Notes: a model not told the origin generated them from the letters alone. A DNA stretch of 7,214 nt from an uncultured Mycoplasmatota bacterium (GCA_946007485.1 CAMGAM010000052.1:1-7214), one strand, 5' to 3'; counted from the stretch's first letter, positions 1 through 6,040 are shown. Numbers and translations are program-made.

Positions 1-1
1 T

Positions 2-271
2 ACTGATATTGATTCCTTAGAAAAAGTTTTAAAATCACTAGAAAAAGAAGTCTTAGAAATAGAAAATGTTCTAGGTAATTATCAACTATTAGGTATCAAT
101 GAATTCTCATCTAGTTCTATCAAATACATGGTAAGTATTGATTGTAAACCTAATACTCATTATCAAATAAAAAGAGATTACCTAAAACTAATAAATGATG
201 CATTTCACAAAAATAATATTGAAATCCCATATAACAAATTAGATGTAAATATAAGGAGTAATGATGAATAA
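2..271 (+). CDS. MscS-family mechanosensitive ion channel, C-terminal fragment
   Basis: The frame is open from the window edge and gives the last 89 residues, ending in TAA at 269-271; the N-terminus lies outside the window. Small-conductance mechanosensitive channels of the MscS/YggB family sit in the cytoplasmic membrane and release solutes on hypo-osmotic shock. What is visible matches their cytoplasmic alpha/beta C-terminal domain: a lysine/glutamate-rich helix, then LGINEFSSSSIKYMV, a helix with YLKLINDAFHKNNIEIP, and the closing strand YNKLDVNIR. This mirrors the family pattern of a 'v.el.dssi.l.v' strand, a helix, and 'GI.iPyPq.dV...'. No transmembrane part is visible, so pore residues and total length cannot be judged. 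The stop overlaps the ATG and Shine-Dalgarno region of the next gene, suggesting translational coupling. The family call is fairly secure; the subfamily is not. Confidence 0.82.
   Translation, partial: TDIDSLEKVLKSLEKEVLEIENVLGNYQLLGINEFSSSSIKYMVSIDCKPNTHYQIKRDYLKLINDAFHKNNIEIPYNKLDVNIRSNDE
254..258 (+). promoter_or_regulatory. Shine-Dalgarno for the HD-domain gene
   Basis: AGGAG lies inside the last codons of the MscS gene, five bases before ATG 264 and two before ATG 261. It is the argument that translation of the HD gene originally began at 264, in a frame that no longer matches the gene body. Confidence 0.6.
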
Positions 272-784
272 AATAAAGAAGACATTAAATATCTAATTAA
301 TCTTTTACCAGATTATTTCTTTACTATTCCAGCTTCAAGTACTGGTAAATATCATCCAAAGTTTGCTAGTACCAATCATGGATTAGTTAAGCATACCAAA
401 GTAGCTGTAAGAATAGCTCATGATTTATTTGAAACTGTTAATAATTTTACTAATAATGATAAAGATTTAATTATTATGGCAATAATTATGCATGATGGAT
501 TAAAAAAAGGCAATCCAGAAGAAGAATATACAAGATTTGATCATCCATTACTTGTATCCAAACTAATTATGGAAAATGCTAAAAATTTAAAAATGGATAT
601 TGATAATATTAGAAAAATGTGTTCTTTAATTGAATCACATATGGGTAAATGGAATACCTCTAAATATAGTAATATAGAATTACCTGTACCAACAACTGAA
701 CTTCAAAGATATGTTCATCGTGCTGATTATCTTGCAAGTAGAAACTACTTGAATGTATCTTTTGATAAATTAAATATTAAATAA
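264..784 (+). CDS. HD-domain phosphohydrolase-like protein, start out of frame (probable 1-nt frameshift)
   Basis: The body reads without stops from 272 to TAA at 782-784. It carries HD-superfamily marks: GLVKHTK (around 380-400), MHDGLKKG (485-508), ESHMGKWN (around 632-655) and VHRADYLAS (712-738). These are the spaced His, HD and Asp metal ligands of nucleotide or nucleic-acid phosphohydrolases; the substrate is unknown. The only well-placed start is ATG 264, five bases after AGGAG (254-258), but that frame stops after about ten codons (TAA at 294-296). Adding one A in the A-run near 275-277 would join the two as M-N-K-I-K-E-D-I-K-Y-L and give a protein of about 173 residues. The body frame has no ATG before the one at 476, which would lose the first His motif. 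Either a base was lost by mutation or sequencing error, or a non-ATG codon such as ATT 284 is used. The intact downstream frame argues for a recent change. HD family call: high confidence. Activity of this copy: uncertain. Confidence 0.7.
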
Positions 785-817
785 ATCATTATTTTTAACA
801 AAAAGGGAGAAAGTATT

Positions 818-1678
818 ATGAAGTTAAAACTAAATAATAAAGGTTATATGTTAGTAGAAATTATTCTTGCTTCCGCACTTGCATTTGGACTTGCTTTCTT
901 TATAATTGACTTAACCATAAAATTAAAAAATAAAAATGATGATTTAGTGATTGAAACATTAATAAGTACAGATAGAGAAATAATAAATAATAAATTAATG
1001 GATTATGCTAAAGAAGAAGAAGAAAATTTTGATTGCAGTAAATTAACTATTGAAAATAATACGATTAAATATGATGGAAATATTATTGATATTGTTAATG
1101 AATATGGAAATATAGAAAGTGATAAAAAAGAATGTTTAACTGATTTAGGTAAAATATCAATTAAAATTCCAATAAATGTTCCACAAATGCCAGATAAAGA
1201 ATATGATATAATTTTTGATTATAAATACGAAATTGGTGATATGATTGCACCAACTTGCAGTCTTAGTATTGAAGAAAATATAATTAAGGCAACATATAGT
1301 GATAATGAAGGCGGTAGTGGTATTGATTATTATGGATGGAAATCGTCATACACAGGAGAAAATTCTGAAACAAAAGAAGTTTCAATAGCAACTCATACAT
1401 ATTATGTTAAAGATAAAGCAGGAAATTCCGATAGTTGTAGTATTGAAGTCATAGCAACTACCTCTAAGAGTTGTAATTGTCAAACATGTGGGGGTCAATG
1501 TCACCATGGAACATATCAATGTTGCAAAGATTATTGTAATAAATATGGTGAATGTGATGCTATATGTGGTACTTGTTCATATGATAATTGCGATCCAACA
1601 TACACATGCAATTGTCAAACATGTTATTCTTGTTCAACTGGTTATACTAAAGCAAATGATTCATATTGTTATAAATAA
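818..1678 (+). CDS. Type IV pilin-like protein with Ig-like and cysteine-rich C-terminal domains
   Basis: This 286-residue protein starts at ATG 818, eight bases after GGGAG (805-809). Residues 1-9 are a short basic leader ending in NNKG. A prepilin peptidase would cut between G9 and Y10, leaving Y-M-L-V-E with Glu at +5 (E14), followed by a hydrophobic helix to about residue 34: a class III (prepilin) signal. Residues 35-143 form a stalk region with one Cys pair (C73, C106). Residues 144-212 look like a bacterial Ig-like domain, ending in THTYYVKDKAGNSDSCSIEV, with C147 and C207. Residues 219-284 are an extreme Cys-rich tail with 16 cysteines in 66 residues and CNCQTC at both 219-224 and 264-269. 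The N-terminal half is a near-copy of the protein starting at 3718. The likely role is a minor pilin or tip subunit outside the membrane with a disulfide-locked binding head; the ligand is unknown. The pilin signal is secure, the adhesin role inferred. Confidence 0.85.
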   Translation: MKLKLNNKGYMLVEIILASALAFGLAFFIIDLTIKLKNKNDDLVIETLISTDREIINNKLMDYAKEEEENFDCSKLTIENNTIKYDGNIIDIVNEYGNIESDKKECLTDLGKISIKIPINVPQMPDKEYDIIFDYKYEIGDMIAPTCSLSIEENIIKATYSDNEGGSGIDYYGWKSSYTGENSETKEVSIATHTYYVKDKAGNSDSCSIEVIATTSKSCNCQTCGGQCHHGTYQCCKDYCNKYGECDAICGTCSYDNCDPTYTCNCQTCYSCSTGYTKANDSYCYK

Positions 1679-1684
1679 AAAAAT

Positions 1685-1690
1685 GGAGGT
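1685..1690 (+). promoter_or_regulatory. Shine-Dalgarno for a GTG start
   Basis: GGAGGT ends five bases before GTG 1696. It sets the start of the PRPP synthetase gene at this GTG. There is no in-frame ATG that would keep the conserved N-terminal strand (NLKIIVPE). Confidence 0.75.
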
Positions 1691-1695
1691 AAAAA

Positions 1696-2790
1696 GTGAG
1701 TAATTTAAAAATAATTGTTCCAGAAAATTTTCGTGAATTCGGAGAAAAAGTAAACAAACATATTAATGAAATTAGAGTTAGTAATGATAACTATCTTGTT
1801 GATGTTGATTTAGTAAGATTTAATAATGGAGAAGGTAAGGCTGTTATTAAAGAATCCATTCGAGATAAAGATTTGTATATCTTAAGTGATGTTAGTAATT
1901 ATGATGTTTTTTATAACTACTATGGAAGAAGACATTATATGTCTCCTGATGAGCATTTTCAGGATATTAAAAGATTAATTAGTGCTGAGTGTGGACATGC
2001 TGCAAAAAGAACCGTTATCATGCCATATTTGTATGAATCAAGACAAGATAAAAAAGATTCAAGAGAATCTTTAGATTGTGCTAATTCATTACAAGAGTTA
2101 AAAAATATGGGAGTTAATGAAATTGTCACTTGTGATGTTCACAATAAAGGAGTTATGAATGCTGTCCCTAATTTAGCTTTTGAAAATATGTATTTAGGTG
2201 ATATGTTAATCTTAGATTTATTAATGAACGAAAAAATAACTGATTTTGATAAAATTATGTGTATTTCTCCAGATGAAGGAGCAATGAAAAGAGCAAGATT
2301 CTTCTCAGAACTACTTGGAAATGTACCTATTGGATCATTCTATAAACAAAGAGATTATACCAAAGTAATAGATGGTAAAAATCCTATTGTTGATCATAGA
2401 TTCTTAGGACCTAGCGATATGTCTGGTAAATATACCGTTGTTATTGATGATATGATTGCCTCTGGCGGTTCTATTCTAGATACTGCTATGTCATTAAAAA
2501 AATTAGGAGTCGAAAAAATATATTTAATGGTAACCTTTGCTTTATTTACTAGTGGAGTAGAAAAATTTGATGAATACTACGAAAAAGGAATAATAGATAG
2601 AGTATATGCCTCAAATGTTTGTTATGTTCCAGAAGAATATCAAAATCGCGAATGGTTTAAATTAGTAGATTGCTCTCATAAATTAGCCTATTTAATTAGT
2701 GAACTTAATTACGGACATTCTGTTGGTGAATTAATCAATTGTAAAGAAGATGTGGCATTAAAAATAAAAAAATTAAGGAGGATAAAATAA
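1696..2790 (+). CDS. prs: Ribose-phosphate pyrophosphokinase (PRPP synthetase), divergent long form
   Basis: The cytosolic enzyme makes 5-phosphoribosyl-1-pyrophosphate from ribose 5-phosphate and ATP, feeding purine, pyrimidine, NAD, His and Trp synthesis. Family marks occur in order: FNNGEGKAVIKESIRDKDLYI (residues 42-62, matching the classical F-x-DGE...ES-R stretch); RQDKKDSRE (116-124, ATP-site loop); CDVH (146-149, with D147 and H149 matching the classical D-L-H metal site); SPDEG (191-195); K217-x-R219 (catalytic flexible loop); and the PRPP-binding loop VVIDDMIASGGS (248-259). At 364 residues it exceeds the usual 310-320. Extra length lies around residues 70-95 and at the C-terminus, and several normally invariant positions differ, such as AGT to SGG in the PRPP loop. 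The start is GTG 1696 after a strong GGAGGT. It follows the first pilin gene by 17 nt and overlaps the next pilin by one base, so it is embedded in a surface-fibre cluster. Core catalytic residues are kept, so it is probably active. Confidence 0.9.
   Translation: MSNLKIIVPENFREFGEKVNKHINEIRVSNDNYLVDVDLVRFNNGEGKAVIKESIRDKDLYILSDVSNYDVFYNYYGRRHYMSPDEHFQDIKRLISAECGHAAKRTVIMPYLYESRQDKKDSRESLDCANSLQELKNMGVNEIVTCDVHNKGVMNAVPNLAFENMYLGDMLILDLLMNEKITDFDKIMCISPDEGAMKRARFFSELLGNVPIGSFYKQRDYTKVIDGKNPIVDHRFLGPSDMSGKYTVVIDDMIASGGSILDTAMSLKKLGVEKIYLMVTFALFTSGVEKFDEYYEKGIIDRVYASNVCYVPEEYQNREWFKLVDCSHKLAYLISELNYGHSVGELINCKEDVALKIKKLRRIK
2775..2781 (+). promoter_or_regulatory. Shine-Dalgarno of the small pilin gene
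   Basis: A full AAGGAGG lies within the last codons of the PRPP synthetase gene, eight bases before ATG 2790. It is the strongest kind of site in the cluster, in keeping with an abundant major-pilin-type product. The stop and start codons share the A at 2790 (TAATG). Confidence 0.75.
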
Positions 2791-3134
2791 TGAAGTTAAA
2801 TAAAAAAGGATTTACTTTAATCGAATTATTAGCAGTAGTCGTTATTATGTTAGCTATTTCAGTCATGGCAATATCATCTATAAGTGCTGCTATTGAAAGA
2901 AATAAAGCTAAGCAAGATAATGCTAAAAAAGAAACCATTGTCAGTATCGCTAAATTATATTATGAAGAACATAAAAATAGTCTTGGGACAAGTGGATGTA
3001 TTCAACTTGCTGATTTGGATTTAACTGATAATGAAATAAAGTGTGATCAATGTAATGATGGTAAATCAGGAACCTTTTCTGGTAGAGTTAAATATAATAA
3101 TGGCAATTTTGAATATGTAGATACCTGCTCATAA
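2790..3134 (+). CDS. Type IV major-pilin-like prepilin
   Basis: This 114-residue protein has the textbook prepilin N-terminus: MKLNKKG, then FTLIELLAVVVIM. Cleavage is expected after G7, giving N-terminal Phe and Glu at +5 (E12). The hydrophobic helix runs to about residue 34 and continues as an amphipathic, Lys/Asn-rich helix to about residue 62, the usual lollipop stem of PilA/ComGC-like pilins. The small globular part has four cysteines (C70, C85, C88, C113), enough for two disulfides, with C70-C113 enclosing the C-terminal loop. Its short length, the canonical FTLIEL motif (its larger neighbours have YMLVE or FMMAE) and the very strong ribosome site suggest it is the main fibre subunit. 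It could instead be a pseudopilin of a competence or secretion system. It overlaps the upstream PRPP synthetase by one base and is followed after 11 nt by the next pilin. Confidence 0.88.
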   Translation: MKLNKKGFTLIELLAVVVIMLAISVMAISSISAAIERNKAKQDNAKKETIVSIAKLYYEEHKNSLGTSGCIQLADLDLTDNEIKCDQCNDGKSGTFSGRVKYNNGNFEYVDTCS

Positions 3135-3145
3135 GGAGGAATAGT

Positions 3146-3709
3146 ATGAATAATAAAGGGTTTATGATGGCAGAAGTAATTGTAGTATCTGCTATTGTCA
3201 TGTTAACAATCGTTGGACTTTATCAAAGTTATAACAAGATATATTCAATATATAACACTAGAATAGATTATTATGACTCAACTACCTTATATAGACTAGG
3301 TTATTATCGTGATATCTTAATAGAAAATAATAAACTATATACTATTATTACTGATTATAAAGGAAAAGTCCAAGAAATATATAGTGCTAATAACAAAAAC
3401 AATTTTTCCCTTCCTGAAGCTGAAATTTCACCATATGATACTGATACTGTTTTCCTAGTTCCTACTCAATGTAAAATAAATAATAATAAATATGAATGTA
3501 AAATTAGTGGTAAAGAATTATCAAATGAAGAAATTAATCAAACTTTTAAAGATTATTTAAGTTATTTATCAACATCAACAATTTTTGCTTCAAATCAATT
3601 ATTAGTACTGGAAAGATGTACAACTAGAGAAGATAATAAAAAAAATATAGATGATTGTAAATATGCTTATATAGAAATATTTGATGGTAGTGAAGGAATT
3701 GATGAATAG
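3146..3709 (+). CDS. Minor type IV pilin-like protein
   Basis: This 187-residue protein starts at ATG 3146, six bases after a full AAGGAGG (3133-3139) that overlaps the previous stop codon. A very short leader, MNNKG, precedes F-M-M-A-E, with cleavage expected after G5 and Glu at +5 (E10), then a hydrophobic helix to about residue 26 (IVVSAIVMLTIVGLY). The rest is a Tyr/Asn-rich mixed alpha/beta ectodomain with four cysteines (C109, C118, C158, C171) and no domain I can name. Length and N-terminus resemble PilV/PilW-type or ComG-type minor pilins that prime or modify a fibre. It stands between the small major-like pilin and the large glycine-rich pilin, so a joint complex at the fibre base or tip is likely. 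Prepilin assignment is strong; the exact role is inferred. Confidence 0.8.
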   Translation: MNNKGFMMAEVIVVSAIVMLTIVGLYQSYNKIYSIYNTRIDYYDSTTLYRLGYYRDILIENNKLYTIITDYKGKVQEIYSANNKNNFSLPEAEISPYDTDTVFLVPTQCKINNNKYECKISGKELSNEEINQTFKDYLSYLSTSTIFASNQLLVLERCTTREDNKKNIDDCKYAYIEIFDGSEGIDE

Positions 3710-3711
3710 TT

Positions 3712-3717
3712 GGTGAT
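3712..3717 (+). promoter_or_regulatory. Unusual Shine-Dalgarno, GGTGAT type
   Basis: No AGGAG core precedes the large pilin gene. GGTGAT matches the distal part of the extended anti-Shine-Dalgarno complement (AAGGAGGTGATC). Aligned on that complement it leaves about four bases to ATG 3718 and seven to ATG 3721; the neighbouring genes use six to eight. The second ATG also matches the MKLKLNNKG start of the paralogue at 818, so 3721 may be the true start. Confidence 0.45.
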
Positions 3718-5907
3718 ATGATGAAATTAAAATTAAATAATAAAGGATATATGTTAGTAGAAATTATTCTTGCTTCTGCACTAGCGTTTGGTCTTGCCTT
3801 CTTTATAATTGATTTAACAATAAGACTAAAAAATAAAAATGATGATTTAATGGTTGAAACATTAATGAATACTGATAGAACAATAATAAATAATAAATTA
3901 ATGAGTTATGCTAAAGATGAAGAAGGTAGTTTTGACTGTGGAAAATTAATTATTGAAGAAAATATTATTAAATATAATGGAGAAGTTATAGATAATATTA
4001 CTAAATATGGAGTTATAAAGGATGAAGTAGATTTTAATAATGAAAAATATTGCTCCACCAAAAATGGTAAAATAACTATAAATATTCCGATGACAATTCC
4101 CCAAATGGCAGATAAAGAGTATAGCATAGTATTTGACTATAAATATAATATGGCAGATGATAAAGCGCCAGAAGTAAAAGTAGAAGCAAGTTATTCAGCT
4201 GGAATAATTACAGGTACAATTAAGGAAATAAAAGATGACTCAGGATATTTAAATATCTACGGATATTTGCTTCAAAATAATGATAAATGTCCAGAAGAAA
4301 CCAATAAATATGAAAAGAGTAGCCAAATGACACATGATTTTACAGTAGCCCAAACAGGAACTTATTATGTCTGTGTTGAAGTATTCGATTTGGTAGGAAA
4401 TGCTGCTCATCAGGCTAGTAATCCTGTTGAAGTAAAAGATTTTTGCCCAAGTTTTACATATAGTGGAACATATGAAAAAATAACCGAAGGAACAAGTTGT
4501 AAAATTAAATTTAAGAGCAGTGGTGATCTAGTACTAAAATCAGATGCAAATATAGATATTTTCGTTGTTGGTGGCGGTGGAGGTGGTGGAAGTGATTGTA
4601 GTTCTTCACCAGGAAATTATTGTCAAGCCGGAGGCGGCGGTGGTGGCGGATATGCAACAACATATCTAAATCAAGTTATAAATGCTGGTACATATAAAAT
4701 AAGTATTGGTAGTGGTGGAACACAAGGTAAAGCAGGAACTGAATCATACTTTGGAAGTTCATCAACATATTCAGCTGGCGGTGGTCAAGCCGGAACTTCA
4801 TCATCCGGCGGAAATGGAGGATCAGGCGGCGGAAGTGCATCATGCTGCCGAATGAATACCTCAGTAAATTTTTATAGTACGTCCGGTAGTGGTGGACAAT
4901 ATGGAAGTAATGGTGGAAACTGCTCATCAGATTGTCCGTATCGTGGAAACTCATCTGGTGGTTCAGGTCAAGCCAATTTAACTTGCCAATATCCAGATGG
5001 AACAACATATAAATGTGGTTCAACATGTGAATTTAGCGAAGGAACATCAAACGGATGCGTTTCAGGTGTGTCAGCATATTCCCGAGGCGGAAGAGGATCA
5101 GCGGTTAAAGCGAATTCTGGTAATGGTGGAAATCCTGGAGGAAGTGGTTCATCTGGTATAGTTATTATTAGAAGTAGAGTTATCAATGATGTTATAGTAA
5201 ATGACACCAAAATAGGAACATATACAGGGAGATTTGAGGTTGTATCAGAGAATTCCACCGACTGGAAAATTAAATTCTTAACAAATGGTAATTTAGTACT
5301 TGACTCACAAATGAATGTCGACTTATTTCTAGTAGGTGGGGGCGGCGGTGGTGGAATTAGTTGTTCTTCTTCGCCAGGAAATTATTGTCAAGCCGGTGGT
5401 GGCGGTGGTGGCGGATATACAAAAACATATTTAGATCAAACAATAAAAGCCGGTACATATAAAATAAGTATTGGTAGTGGCGGATTTCAAGGTTCGCCTG
5501 GAGATGAATCATACTTTGGAAGTTCATCAACATATTCAGCTGGTGGTGGCAAAGCTGGAACATCATCATCCGGCGGAGATGGAGGATCAGGTGGCGGAAG
5601 TGCAACCTGCTGCCGAATGAATACCTCAGTAAATTTTTATAGTATTCGATCTAATGGCGGTTCATATGGAAATAATGGTTTGTCTTGCTCAGCAGATTGT
5701 CCATATCATGGAGGATCATCTGGCGGAACAGGACAAGGATATAGCACCTGTGAATTTGAACTTGGAACGTCTTCTGGATGTAATAGTGGTGTAACAGCAT
5801 ATTCACAAGGTGGAACTGGATCAACGATTAGTGCCAACAGTGGAAATGGTGGCAATGTAGAGGGAAATGGTTCATCTGGTATTATTATAATGCGAAATAA
5901 ACGATAG
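3718..5907 (+). CDS. Large pilin-like adhesin with Ig-like and two tandem glycine-rich domains
   Basis: This 729-residue protein opens with two consecutive ATGs; the second (3721) may be the real start. The leader ends in NNKG; cleavage after G10 gives Y-M-L-V-E with Glu at +5 (E15), then a hydrophobic helix to about residue 35. Residues 36-148 are a stalk closely similar to that of the pilin at 818, with one Cys pair (C74, C112). Residues 149-241 look Ig-like (TGTYYVCVEVFDLVGN). Residues 246-487 and 499-729 are two copies of a glycine-rich domain, each with a strand leading into a run of seven Gly, a second run of seven Gly followed by Tyr, then GTYKISIGSGG, ESYFGSSSTYSAGGG, CCRMNTSVNFYS and a closing strand SSGIVIIR or SSGIIIMR. 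From memory, this layout resembles glycine-rich domains of phage tail fibres. Most known pilins are 100-250 residues, so this is very large. The likely role is a surface-exposed binding subunit at a fibre tip. It is the last gene before the terminator. Confidence 0.85.
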   Translation: MMKLKLNNKGYMLVEIILASALAFGLAFFIIDLTIRLKNKNDDLMVETLMNTDRTIINNKLMSYAKDEEGSFDCGKLIIEENIIKYNGEVIDNITKYGVIKDEVDFNNEKYCSTKNGKITINIPMTIPQMADKEYSIVFDYKYNMADDKAPEVKVEASYSAGIITGTIKEIKDDSGYLNIYGYLLQNNDKCPEETNKYEKSSQMTHDFTVAQTGTYYVCVEVFDLVGNAAHQASNPVEVKDFCPSFTYSGTYEKITEGTSCKIKFKSSGDLVLKSDANIDIFVVGGGGGGGSDCSSSPGNYCQAGGGGGGGYATTYLNQVINAGTYKISIGSGGTQGKAGTESYFGSSSTYSAGGGQAGTSSSGGNGGSGGGSASCCRMNTSVNFYSTSGSGGQYGSNGGNCSSDCPYRGNSSGGSGQANLTCQYPDGTTYKCGSTCEFSEGTSNGCVSGVSAYSRGGRGSAVKANSGNGGNPGGSGSSGIVIIRSRVINDVIVNDTKIGTYTGRFEVVSENSTDWKIKFLTNGNLVLDSQMNVDLFLVGGGGGGGISCSSSPGNYCQAGGGGGGGYTKTYLDQTIKAGTYKISIGSGGFQGSPGDESYFGSSSTYSAGGGKAGTSSSGGDGGSGGGSATCCRMNTSVNFYSIRSNGGSYGNNGLSCSADCPYHGGSSGGTGQGYSTCEFELGTSSGCNSGVTAYSQGGTGSTISANSGNGGNVEGNGSSGIIIMRNKR
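4453..5178 (+). repeat. Glycine-rich domain repeat, copy 1
   Basis: First copy of an in-frame duplication inside the large pilin gene (residues 246-487). It has ten cysteines. It is offset from copy 2 by 759-765 nt in its first part, and shares with it exactly matching DNA runs of 38 bp (4741-4778 with 5506-5543) and 37 bp (4843-4879 with 5608-5644). It carries an extra stretch around 4976-5020 (CQYPDGTTYKC region) that copy 2 lacks. Confidence 0.9.
5212..5904 (+). repeat. Glycine-rich domain repeat, copy 2
   Basis: Second copy of the duplication (residues 499-729), running to the last sense codon. It has eight cysteines; the stretch missing relative to copy 1 contains exactly two. The rest of the cysteine pattern, both runs of seven Gly (540-546 and 560-566) and the closing hydrophobic strand are kept, so both copies probably fold alike. 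Confidence 0.9.
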
Positions 5908-5919
5908 ATAAAAAAACAA

Positions 5920-5955
5920 AATTTGATATAAGCCAAGTTTTGGAGATATCAAATT
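5920..5955 (-). terminator. Hairpin with T-tract on the minus strand, probable terminator of the SEDS gene
   Basis: AATTTGATAT (5920-5929) pairs perfectly with ATATCAAATT (5946-5955), and CCAA/TTGG (5933-5936 with 5940-5943) forms an inner stem. Read on the minus strand the hairpin is followed by TTTGTTTTTTTATC, a good U-tract. On the plus strand it is followed by A-rich sequence, so it should act only on transcripts from the SEDS gene, about 85 nt past its stop. The stem is AT-rich, hence only moderate strength. Confidence 0.6.
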
Positions 5956-5966
5956 AAAACACATAT

Positions 5967-6017
5967 AAAAATCAAGGGTGAGTGAAGATAATTAATCTAG
6001 CCCTTGATTTTTATTTT
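5967..6017 (+). terminator. Rho-independent terminator of the pilin cluster
   Basis: AAAAATCAAGGG (5967-5978) pairs with CCCTTGATTTTT (6001-6012), a perfect 12-bp stem with three G-C pairs at its top. The loop is 22 nt and can itself form a small AGAT/ATCT stem. The descending arm runs into TTTTTATTTT (6008-6017), the plus-strand U-tract. It lies 60 nt after the last pilin stop and 24 nt before the converging gene ends. The symmetric A/T flanks could give some activity in the other direction too. Confidence 0.8.
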
Positions 6018-6040
6018 GGAATTATAGGTTCATCAACATT

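Noticed and set aside
749..780. TTGAAT and TAAATA boxes with a 16-base spacer before the first pilin gene, a possible promoter.
   Set aside because: The sequence is so AT-rich that such matches are expected by chance, and the boxes lie inside the HD gene's last codons; read-through from upstream is equally plausible.
1472..1624. Short repeated units in the cysteine-rich region considered as a CRISPR or tandem-repeat array.
   Set aside because: Only two 18-base copies in frame within a coding sequence; this is a protein motif repeat.
1488..1703. Overlapping plus-strand frame inside the cysteine-rich tail of the first pilin (71 codons).
   Set aside because: It lies in another frame of a well-supported gene, has no own ribosome site, and is rich in Ile/Val/His in a way that simply mirrors the Cys/Asn/Tyr codons of the real frame.
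2735..4127. Minus-strand open frames opposite the small pilin (2735-2938) and the large pilin stalk (3906-4127).
   Set aside because: Both are antisense to clear coding sequence. Their hydrophobic composition comes from complementing Lys/Asn/Glu-rich codons.
4676..5936. Several minus-strand open frames of 76-116 codons opposite the glycine-rich repeats.
   Set aside because: They arise because GGN and TCA codons read as CCN/Pro or CAT/His/Met on the other strand, giving biased proteins; the duplicated segments produce matching shadows. No ribosome sites or domains.
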